From an uncultured Collinsella sp. (GTDB lineage Bacteria > Actinomycetota > Coriobacteriia > Coriobacteriales > Coriobacteriaceae), in the NCBI GenBank assembly GCA_902494815.1, contig CABUVB010000005.1, positions 1 to 33,819 on the forward strand: a DNA stretch of 33,819 nt, read 5' to 3'. Numbering within the stretch: position 1 is the first letter of the stretch; the number at the start of each line of letters is the position of its first letter. The translations under genes were made by a program, and so were the position numbers. Under the pieces are notes generated by a model. The model had not been told where the DNA came from and made no database searches. It saw only the letters and a program-made list of their open reading frames with translations. Positions 22,937 to 31,000 of this stretch are shown here, piece after piece.

Positions 22937-24901
22937 ATGGCAGAGAACCAGAACGTCGCCGATCAGGCCTCGACGCTCAACGACGAGCGCGCCACGCGTC
23001 TGGCAAAGCGCGCCGCCCTGTTCGAGGCGGGCCAGAACCCCTATCCCGAGCACTCCGAGATCGAGGACTATGTCGTTGACATTGAGGCCAAATATGCCGA
23101 TCTTGCCGATGGCGAGGATACTGAGGACGTCGTGAAGATCGGCGGCCGCGTGGTCGCCAAGCGCGGTCAGGGCAAGATCATGTTTATCGTCGTGCGCGAC
23201 GCTACCGCCGAGATTCAGCTGTTCTGCCGCATCAACGACATGGACGAGGCAGCTTGGAATACGCTCAAGGCTCTCGACCTTGGTGACATCCTGGGCGTGA
23301 CCGGCGTGGTCGTGCGCACCAAGCGCGGCCAGCTCTCCGTCGCCCCCAAGAGCGCGACCCTGCTCTCCAAGGCCGTTCGTCCGTTGCCCGAGAAGTTCCA
23401 CGGTCTTTCCGATAAGGAGACCCGTTATCGTCAGCGCTATGTCGACCTGATTGCCAACGACGATGTTCGCGAGACCTTCCGCAAGCGCTCGCAGATTCTC
23501 TCCACCTTCCGCCGCTTCATGGAATCTGACGGCTACATGGAGGTCGAGACCCCCATCCTGCAGACCATTCAGGGTGGCGCTACGGCCAAGCCGTTCATCA
23601 CGCACTTCAACGCGCTCGATCAGGAGTGCTACCTGCGCATTGCTACCGAGCTGCACCTCAAGCGCTGCATCGTCGGTGGCTTTGAGCGCGTCTTCGAGAT
23701 CGGCCGCATCTTCCGCAACGAGGGTATGGACCTCACCCACAACCCCGAGTTCACCACGATGGAGGCCTATCGTGCCTTCTCCGATCTCGAGGGCATGAAG
23801 GCACTCGCCCAGGGCGTCATCAAGGCTGCCAACAAGGCTATCGGCAATCCCGAGGTCATTGAGTACCAGGGTCAGACCATCGATCTTTCCGGTGAGTGGG
23901 CAAGCCGTCCCATGACCGACATCGTCTCGGACGTGCTCGGCAAGCAGGTCACCATCGACACGCCGGTCGAGGAGCTTGCCGCCGCCGCACGCGAGAAGGG
24001 CCTGGAGATTAAGCCCGAGTGGACTGCTGGCAAGATCATCGCCGAGATTTACGATGAGCTGGGCGAGGACACCATCGTCAACCCGACCTTCGTATGCGAT
24101 TACCCCATCGAGGTCAGCCCGCTTGCCAAGCGTTTTGAGGACGATCCGCGCCTGACGCACCGCTTTGAGCTGGTCATCGCCGGCCACGAGTACGCCAACG
24201 CATTCTCCGAGCTCAACGACCCGGTCGACCAGGCCGAGCGCTTTGCTGCCCAGATGGCTGAGAAGGCCGGCGGCGACGACGAGGCTATGGAGTACGACGA
24301 GGACTACGTGCGCGCCCTCGAGTACGGTATGCCTCCCGCGGGCGGCATCGGCATCGGTATCGATCGCGTGGTCATGCTGCTCACCAACCAGGCTTCCATT
24401 CGCGACGTCCTGCTGTTCCCGCACATGAAGCCCGAGAAGGGTTTCCAGTCCGGTGCCGCCGCTGCCAAGGCTGCCGAGGCCGGCAACGCCGCAAGCCCGT
24501 TCGTCAAGCCGCTCAAGCCCACGCTCGATTACTCCAAGATCGCCGTTGAGCCGCTGTTCGAGGAATTCGTCGACTTTGATACCTTCTCCAAGAGCGATTT
24601 CCGCGCAGTGAAGGTCAAGGCATGCGAGGCCGTCAAGAAGTCCAAGAAGCTGCTGAACTTTACGCTCGACGACGGCACCGGCACCGACCGCACCATCCTC
24701 TCCGGCATCCATGGCTACTATGAGCCCGAGGACCTGGTCGGCAAGACCTTGCTCGCCATCACCAACCTGCCTCCGCGCAAGATGATGGGTATTCCCAGCT
24801 GCGGTATGCTGATCAGCGCCATCCACGAGGAGGAGGGCGAGGAGCGCCTCAACCTGATCCAGCTCGACGCTTCCATCCCCGCCGGCGCAAAGATGTACTA
24901 A
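22937..24901 (+). CDS. lysS: Lysine--tRNA ligase, class II, with C-terminal tRNA-binding domain
   Basis: Charges tRNA-Lys. Residues about 55-165 form the OB-fold anticodon domain and about 170-505 the class II catalytic core (motif 2 FRNEGMDLTHNPEFT, motif 3 GGIGIGIDRVVMLLT). Unlike ordinary LysRS of about 500 residues, it continues through a low-complexity linker (AAAKAAEAGNAAS) into residues about 535-654. This part matches the EMAPII/Trbp111-type tRNA-binding domain known from the C-terminus of MetRS: DFRAVKVKACE, SGIHGYYEPEDLVGKTL, NLPPRKMMGIPSCGMLISA. GAGGAG supports the ATG. It probably increases tRNA affinity; this is inference. Confidence 0.97.
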   Translation: MAENQNVADQASTLNDERATRLAKRAALFEAGQNPYPEHSEIEDYVVDIEAKYADLADGEDTEDVVKIGGRVVAKRGQGKIMFIVVRDATAEIQLFCRINDMDEAAWNTLKALDLGDILGVTGVVVRTKRGQLSVAPKSATLLSKAVRPLPEKFHGLSDKETRYRQRYVDLIANDDVRETFRKRSQILSTFRRFMESDGYMEVETPILQTIQGGATAKPFITHFNALDQECYLRIATELHLKRCIVGGFERVFEIGRIFRNEGMDLTHNPEFTTMEAYRAFSDLEGMKALAQGVIKAANKAIGNPEVIEYQGQTIDLSGEWASRPMTDIVSDVLGKQVTIDTPVEELAAAAREKGLEIKPEWTAGKIIAEIYDELGEDTIVNPTFVCDYPIEVSPLAKRFEDDPRLTHRFELVIAGHEYANAFSELNDPVDQAERFAAQMAEKAGGDDEAMEYDEDYVRALEYGMPPAGGIGIGIDRVVMLLTNQASIRDVLLFPHMKPEKGFQSGAAAAKAAEAGNAASPFVKPLKPTLDYSKIAVEPLFEEFVDFDTFSKSDFRAVKVKACEAVKKSKKLLNFTLDDGTGTDRTILSGIHGYYEPEDLVGKTLLAITNLPPRKMMGIPSCGMLISAIHEEEGEERLNLIQLDASIPAGAKMY

Positions 24902-24904
24902 CTA

Positions 24905-25070
24905 GTTACGCGGTTCTACGAACCGCGTAACGGCTCGACGCTGCGCGGGCCGCATTTGGACAATCTGACGTTCAACTTCAAGGGCGCGACCTAGGTGGTT
25001 ACGCGGGTTTACCAACCCGCGTAACCAGTTGACGCTGCGCGCCGCCCAGGTCGACAATTTGTCATTCAAA
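24905..25070. repeat. Two diverged copies of an ~80-bp hairpin repeat
   Basis: Copy 1 starts with GTTACGCGGTT/AACCGCGTAAC (24905-24931), copy 2 with a 13-bp stem (24997-25026) of the same type. After each hairpin the flank is similar: GACGCTGCGCG, then GACAAT, then a TTCAA near the end. The loops and one stem pair have changed in both arms, so base pairing has been kept. No ORF of note. Confidence 0.7.
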
Positions 25071-25109
25071 AGGCAAGGCATGACCAGAAGGTCTATGCCT
25101 TGCCTTTTT
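25068..25109. terminator. Strong terminator between lysS and the ThrE-like gene
   Basis: A perfect 14-bp stem (25068-25081 with 25095-25108) whose loop contains GACC-AGAA-GGTC. Ts follow, and As precede, so it could act on both strands. The remaining gap to 25326 shows a fragment like the GGGGACGGTCC-TTTT repeat at 25187-25206 but no gene. Confidence 0.85.
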
Positions 25110-25326
25110 CATGCCAACTTGTTCGCTCTGGACGGCGCTCGCTGACGTTGCCGAAACATCGGCGTTGCCTTGGTCCAGATGTGGCACTTGGGGACGGTCC
25201 TTTTCGTCGGGGCCTACCGGCGCATTGGGGGTTTGCGCCTTCCATGCATGACAGCCGTCTCTTTTATGTTTCCTTTAGCCGTTGCTGCTTAGGATGGGGG
25301 TTAGTCGGTAGGAAGGGAGTGTCTAT

Positions 25327-26895
25327 ATGGACGACGCGAGCGAGCGTGCAATCGAAGAGGACATGCTCGATCAGTTCAATTACTTTGACGATGAGGATGA
25401 GGAGCTGATCGATCGTCGCGAGCCGGCACCGCTTGACTCATTTGATCTGGTCGATGAAGAGCCCGACGAGGACGAGGGCGAATCAGCGGAGCCCTCACGG
25501 TCTTCGCGCCTTGACTCGCTGCTTTCGAGAGCCCCCATGCACCACGGCGTTCGTGCCGGCGCGCTCCATATGAAAACTGACTGGCACCAGATCGTGACGG
25601 CAGGCGATGAGCTTGCTGTCGATGCGCCGCTCACCGATAAGTCATCCATCATCTGCCGCACCGGCATGCTTATGCTGGCAAGCGGAACAGGTGCCTGGCG
25701 CGTGCGCGATACCATGAATCGTGTTGCCGCCGTGCTCGGCGTTACGATTCACGTCGACCTGAGTCTTCTGTCGTTTGAGTGCACCTGCATCGAAGATGGC
25801 CACTGCTTTAACGAGGTTGTCAGCCTGCCCACAACGGGAGTCAATACTCATCGCATTTGGATGATGGAGAGCTTCTTAAAGGAAATCGAGATTTATGGGC
25901 GCCGGTTTACCGTGCACGAATACCACGAGATGCTCAAGACCGTTGAGAGCTCAAAGCCCGACTACGTTCCCTGGCAACAGGGCCTTGCGGCGGCCTGTGC
26001 TTGCGGTGCCTTCGTCTTTTTACTCGGCGGCGGCCCTATCGAGATGGCCTGCGCATTCGTAGGCGCTGGTGTCGGCAACTTTGCTCGCTCCCATATTCTC
26101 AAGCAGGGTCTTGGCCAGTTTAGCGCGCTGACGACTGGCGTTGCGCTCGCTTGCGTTTCGTATCTGCTGGCATTGCTCGGCCTTGGCCAGGTCATTCCAG
26201 GGGCAATGTCGCACCAAGAAGGCTATATCGGCGCCATGCTCTTTGTGATTCCCGGCTTTCCCCTCATTACGGCAGGCCTCGACATCGCTAAGCTCGATAT
26301 GCGAAGCGGTATCGAGCGTCTTTCGTATGCTGTATCGATTATTGTGATGGCGACCCTCGTAGGTTGGATGGTTGCCGAATGTGTGGGACTGGCGCCGGAT
26401 GACTTCGCCCCGCTCGGCCTCTCACCGTTGGCTCTTACGCTCTTGCGCATACTGATGAGCTTTATCGGTGTATTTGGCTTCTCGGTTATGTTCAACAGCC
26501 CGGTAAAGATGGCAGCGGCGGCAGGGCTCATCGGCGCTGTGTCCAATACCTTGCGCCTTACGCTCGTCGATGCGCCGACGATACTTCCTTTCCTGGGCCT
26601 GGGCACAGGTATGCCTCCCGAGGCAGCAGCGTTTATCGGCGCACTGGTATCGGGGCTGCTCGCGAGCTTAGCCGAAATCAAGCTCACCTACCCACGCATC
26701 GCCCTCACGGTGCCATCAATTGTCATTATGGTGCCTGGCTTGTATCTGTATCGCTCGATGTATTACATGTGCACCTTCGACACGGTCAATATGCTTGGCT
26801 GGTTTGTGCGTGCGGTGCTCATCGTGGCGTTTTTGCCCGTTGGTCTGGGTGTGGCGCGTACGCTCACCGACCCTCGCTGGCGCCACACCAGCTAA
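25327..26895 (+). CDS. ThrE-type threonine/serine exporter family membrane protein
   Basis: A 522-residue protein with the two halves of the ThrE family. An N-terminal domain (residues about 85-215) is typical of the DUF1212/ThrE domain, and at least nine hydrophobic segments run from residue 220 to the end. GGDP-like turns such as FLLGGGPIEMACAF and FVIPGFPLITAGLDI are family features. In Corynebacterium, ThrE exports threonine and serine; the substrate here is unproven. The first 70 residues are strikingly acidic and probably disordered, which is not part of the family core. GGGAG eight bases upstream supports the ATG. Confidence 0.85.
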   Translation: MDDASERAIEEDMLDQFNYFDDEDEELIDRREPAPLDSFDLVDEEPDEDEGESAEPSRSSRLDSLLSRAPMHHGVRAGALHMKTDWHQIVTAGDELAVDAPLTDKSSIICRTGMLMLASGTGAWRVRDTMNRVAAVLGVTIHVDLSLLSFECTCIEDGHCFNEVVSLPTTGVNTHRIWMMESFLKEIEIYGRRFTVHEYHEMLKTVESSKPDYVPWQQGLAAACACGAFVFLLGGGPIEMACAFVGAGVGNFARSHILKQGLGQFSALTTGVALACVSYLLALLGLGQVIPGAMSHQEGYIGAMLFVIPGFPLITAGLDIAKLDMRSGIERLSYAVSIIVMATLVGWMVAECVGLAPDDFAPLGLSPLALTLLRILMSFIGVFGFSVMFNSPVKMAAAAGLIGAVSNTLRLTLVDAPTILPFLGLGTGMPPEAAAFIGALVSGLLASLAEIKLTYPRIALTVPSIVIMVPGLYLYRSMYYMCTFDTVNMLGWFVRAVLIVAFLPVGLGVARTLTDPRWRHTS

Positions 26896-26928
26896 TTGGT
26901 ACAAGGGGGACAGGTTACTTTGCACCAA
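26896..26928. repeat. Hairpin with GGGACAGGTT loop (second copy)
   Basis: TTGGTACAA and TTGCACCAA pair at eight of nine positions around GGGGGACAGGTTACT. The loop core is the same as at 19213-19225 while the stem differs. It lies immediately after the ThrE-like stop codon. Confidence 0.6.
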
Positions 26929-26931
26929 ATG

Positions 26932-26998
26932 AGTTGCGGTGAAATAGGGACTGAATTGCTGCTTAAAGGGTCAAAACAGTCCGTATTCCATCGCAACT
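26932..26998. repeat. 22-bp imperfect inverted repeat
   Basis: Arms 26932-26953 and 26977-26998 match at 19 of 22 positions (ends AGTTGCG/CGCAACT, inner GGACTG/CAGTCC), around a 23-base loop. No ORF or T-tract. It could be a fold-back element. Confidence 0.6.
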
Positions 26999-27118
26999 TA
27001 TGGGGTCGGGGGATTATTGGTGCCCTGCATCTCCATAAACTCAACGCTTACGAAGCACGTGCTTTTCGTGCTAGGCTGATTCCACCACATAAGTAGTCGC
27101 AGACGCACGTATCACGGG

Positions 27119-27165
27119 CGGGCGAGATGAAGTCCCAACCGCTCCATCTCGCCCGCACGTTTTTG
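27119..27165 (+). terminator. Intrinsic terminator before the DUF2798 gene
   Basis: CGGGCGAGATG (27119-27129) and CATCTCGCCCG (27145-27155), then CACGTTTTTG. Confidence 0.85.
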
Positions 27166-27205
27166 TTGTGCGCCGCGGCGCAACACAGAAAGGACCATGC
27201 CCTTT

Positions 27206-27754
27206 ATGCCTATCAACAAACGAGAGAGCCTGCTGTTCACCTTTATCATGTGCTTTTGCATGGTGCTCTGGATGAGCGTCTACAACGTCGCCCTGCAGTA
27301 TGGGGCCATCAACGGCGAGGTTATTGCCGCCGCGTGGCTCGGCTTCCCCGTTGCCTACGTCTTTGCCATGTGCTGCGACTGGTTTGTTGCCAGCCCGCTG
27401 GCCAAAGGCTTTGCCTTCAAGTTCCTAGTTACTCCGGGCAAGAGCTCACCGCTTGCCATGACGCTCGCCGTCAGCTCCTGCATGGTCGTTCCCATGGTCA
27501 TCATCATGTCGCTCTACGGCGCGTGCGAGGGTCTGACGCACATGCCCGGCGGCATCCTTGCGAACCTGTATTCCGTGCCCGCGATCTGGATGATCAACAT
27601 CCCGCATAATTTTGTGATGGCGCTGCCGTGGAACCTTTTGGTAGCCGGTCCGATTTCCCACTTCGTCTTCCGTCGCGCCTTCCCTGTGGGGACGGTTTTC
27701 GAGGAGGAGCATGCCGAGCTCTTGGAGCAGGCTATGGCTCCTGAGTGCGAGTAG
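27206..27754 (+). CDS. DUF2798-type membrane protein
   Basis: A 182-residue protein with four hydrophobic segments (starting near LLFTFIMCFCMVLWM, AWLGFPVAYVFAMC, MTLAVSSCMVVPMVIIMSLY and NFVMALPWNLLVAGPI). The repeated pattern of a helix pair, with NKRE at the N-terminus, resembles small membrane proteins of the DUF2798 family. Function unknown. Two starts are possible: ATG at 27197 is only two bases from AAAGGA, while ATG at 27206 has an 11-base gap but gives the usual short lead. It is isolated between terminators. Confidence 0.72.
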   Translation: MPINKRESLLFTFIMCFCMVLWMSVYNVALQYGAINGEVIAAAWLGFPVAYVFAMCCDWFVASPLAKGFAFKFLVTPGKSSPLAMTLAVSSCMVVPMVIIMSLYGACEGLTHMPGGILANLYSVPAIWMINIPHNFVMALPWNLLVAGPISHFVFRRAFPVGTVFEEEHAELLEQAMAPECE

Positions 27755-27756
27755 CT

Positions 27757-27808
27757 CGCTTAGGGATCTGCTGAGCGCGGGCGACTTGCTTGGTTGGAGC
27801 CCTAAGCG
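27757..27808. repeat. 9-bp inverted repeat after the DUF2798 gene
   Basis: CGCTTAGGG (27757-27765) and CCCTAAGCG (27800-27808) are perfect complements with a 34-base loop. No T-tract. The stretch 27809-27920 is GC-rich, and I see no gene in it. Confidence 0.4.
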
Positions 27809-27920
27809 TGGATAGCTCTCTCGGCGACATCGCGGGCGTGAGCGGTGCGCGTGACCGGAGGGCCCGTGCTGCTCCGTTGCCCGACGTGCTAGCGCGCAGA
27901 ACAATCTGTTGGTGCATTCG

Positions 27921-27954
27921 GCGGCTGCTGAAGCGTTTCGGCAGCCGCTTTTTA
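27921..27954 (+). terminator. Intrinsic terminator upstream of the giant activase gene
   Basis: GCGGCTGC and GCAGCCGC form a perfect 8-bp stem, followed by TTTTTAT. Confidence 0.82.
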
Positions 27955-27965
27955 TACGGAGTTTA

Positions 27966-27986
27966 AATACAACAGTCTGTTGTATT
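27966..27986. promoter_or_regulatory. Perfect 21-bp palindrome, probable TetR operator
   Basis: AATACAACAG (27966-27975), a central T, and CTGTTGTATT (27977-27986) are perfectly symmetrical. It lies 50 bases before the activase start, with TATATC (27998-28003) as a possible -10 just downstream. Size and symmetry match TetR-family sites, and a TetR gene closes this cluster. Confidence 0.7.
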
Positions 27987-28035
27987 ACGTAGAGTGGTAT
28001 ATCTCTAGCAGGAAAAATGCGAGAGACGGAGCATT

Positions 28036-31000
28036 ATGGCGTTGCTAGTAGGACTGGACGTAGGGTCGACGACGACCAAAGTTTACGCGATGCACGAGGA
28101 TATGACCGAGGCGTGGTGGGGATATCGCCGCCACGGGGCGTGTCAGACAGCGAGCGTGCGCGCCATGCTCGGCGAGCTCGCCGAGCGCTTTCCCCATGAG
28201 TCGCTGCGCGTTGCGGTGACCGGCTCGGGTGCGCGCGATATCGCGACCGCGCTGGGCGCCTCGTACGTTCAGGAGGTGGTCGCCAACGCGCTCGCGATCA
28301 GCAGGTTCTATCCGCAGACGCGCTGCGCCATCGAGCTGGGCGGCCAAGACGCCAAGATGATCTTCTTCCGCACCAACGATAAGGGAGACATCGAGGTTGC
28401 CGACATGCGCATGAACGGCTCGTGCGCAGGCGGTACCGGTGCATTTATCGACGAGATGGCAAAGCTCATGGGGGTCGGCACCGAATCGGGCGAGTTCGAG
28501 CAGCTCGCAAGCCGGGGAACGACTGTCCACGAGGTCTCGGGCCGCTGCGGCGTGTACGCAAAGACCGATATCCAGCCGCTGCTCAACGAGGGCATTCCTA
28601 CCACCGACCTGGCGCTTTCGGCGCTTCACGCGGTCGCCCGCCAAACGATCGGCGGTCTGGCCCAGGGTATCGACATCGAGCCGCCGGTAATCTTCGAGGG
28701 CGGTACGCTCGCCTACAACCCCACGCTGGTCCGCGTGTTCCGGGAGCAACTGAATCTATCGGACGATCAGGTTATCGTCCCGCGCGATCCGCAGATCATG
28801 GTCGCGCGCGGTGCCGCCCTGTCGCTGACCGACATGTTCGCATCGTCCCAACCGATCGACCTTCCCGACGCTTTTGTCCGGCTGGATAAGCTCGAGACGG
28901 TCGCGCCCGCAAGCGGGGAGGGACGTCTTGCCCAGCCCTTTTTTGCCACATCTGCCGAGCAGGCGGATTTTACGGCACGCCATGGCAAAGAGACGCCGGC
29001 AAAGGGTCCGGATGCGTATGCGCCCGGAGAGACGGTGCGTGTGGCGCTCGGTATCGATTCGGGGAGCACGACGACCAAGTTCGCCCTGGTCGATGAGGCG
29101 GGTGAGCTTGTCGATTCGTTCTACGCGTCTAATAACGGCAGACCGCTCGACGTCGCCCAACAGGGTCTTGTCAGCTTGAAGAACCGCTGGGAGACAGCGG
29201 GAGTCACGCTTGCGATCGATGCCGTGGGCACCACGGGATACGGCGAGGAGCTTTTCGCGCGCGCGTTCCACGCCGACTACCATACGGTCGAGACGGTCGC
29301 GCACGCCCGCGCCGCGTGCACATGCGTTCCCGATGCGACCTTCGTGCTCGACATCGGCGGACAGGATATGAAGGCCATCTGGCTCAACCACGGCGTGCTG
29401 ACCGATATCGTCGTCAACGAGGCGTGCTCTGCGGGCTGCGGCTCGTTCCTCGAGGGTTTTGCCAAAAACCTCGGAATAGCCGTTGAGGATATCGCGACCG
29501 AGGCATTTTCGTCCAAAGCCCCCGCCGTTCTCGGCAGCCGCTGCACGGTGTTCATGAACAGCAGCGTCGTTTCCGAGCAGCGGCGCGGTAAGGGTCCGGG
29601 CGACATCATGGCCGGTCTCTGCCGTTCGATTATCGAGAACGTGTTCACCAAGGTCATTCGCGTTTCAAATCTCAACCGTCTGGGCGACAAAGTCGTCGTC
29701 CAGGGCGGCACGTTCCGAAACGACGCGGTGCTGCGCGCATTCGAGCAGTATCTGGGCAAACCCGTCACGCGTGCGCCCCACCCGGGGCTGATGGGCGCTA
29801 TCGGTATCGCCCTGCTCGCGCGCGAGGAATGCCGCAAGGGCGACGCCGGCACGTCGTTTATCGGGCTCGATGCCGTGGAGCGCTTCGAGCATCGCGAGTT
29901 CGGCGGCGTTACCTGCCGTCGGTGCAACAACCGCTGCCAGCGCGCGGTCGTGGCATTTGGCGACGGCTCGCTTTACGTCACGGGCAATCGCTGCCCGCGC
30001 GGCGGCGCCATCTCATGGGATGAGCTCGTGCGCGAGGTTCCCGCGGCGGAGGAGCTGCGTCCGCAGGGTACTTGCGAGGCACAGGCACCCGGCACGGGGC
30101 GCGACCGGACCGCGGCTGCCCCCAATCTCTTTGTCGACCGCGAGAAGCTGCTGTTCGAGTCGTACCCCACGGTTCCCGTCTGCGGGGGGCGCGATGTCAC
30201 GATCGGCATTCCCCGTGTGCTCGAGTTCTGGGACACCATGCCGTTCTGGTCGACGTTCTTCAGCACGCTCGGCTTTAAGGTGCGCGTCTCGGGACGCAGC
30301 ACCAAGGCGATGTACGAGCGCGGTCTGGCGCACGTCACATCCGACACCGTGTGCTTCCCGGCCAAGCTCGTCCACGGGCACATCCGCAATCTCGTCGACG
30401 CCGGCGTCGACCGCATCTTCATGCCCATCATCACGACGGTGCCCACCGAAAACACCGCCTCTACCAGCGAGTGGATGTGCGCCGTCGTAAAGGGATACCC
30501 CTACGTGATGCGCAATTCCGATAACCCGGAGGAGCGTTTCGGCGTTCCGTTCGATACGCCGCTGTTCCACTGGTACGACGAGGGCGACCGAAACCGCCAG
30601 CTCAAGGCGTGGTGCAAGGAGACCTTCGATATCGATGCCGACCTGGTTGCCAAGGCGACCGAGCAGGCGGACCGCGCGCAGCAGACGTTTGAGAACCAGC
30701 TGCAGCTGCGCGGCAGGCAGGTGCTCGAGAACGTGCGCGAGGACGGCGGCTACGCGGTGGTGATCGCTTCGCGCCCGTACCACAACGACCCGCTGGTCAA
30801 CCACGGGCTGCCCAAGCTCTTCTCTGAGCGCGGCATCCCCGTGCTGACGCCCGATGCGGTGCCGGGGGTCTGCAACGTCGATCTTTCCAACAGCCGCATC
30901 GACATCGTGAACAACTACCATGCGCGCATGCTGTCGTGCGCGGTCATCGTCGCATCGACGCCCGAGCTCGAGCTCGTGCAGATGGGCAGCTTCGGCTGCG

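Noticed and set aside
24905..25070. CRISPR array
   Set aside because: Only two diverged units, each an internal hairpin, with no cas genes in the window.
27755..27920. Riboswitch in the gap after the DUF2798 gene
   Set aside because: GC-rich with some pairing, but no conserved aptamer blocks; a terminator separates it from the next gene.
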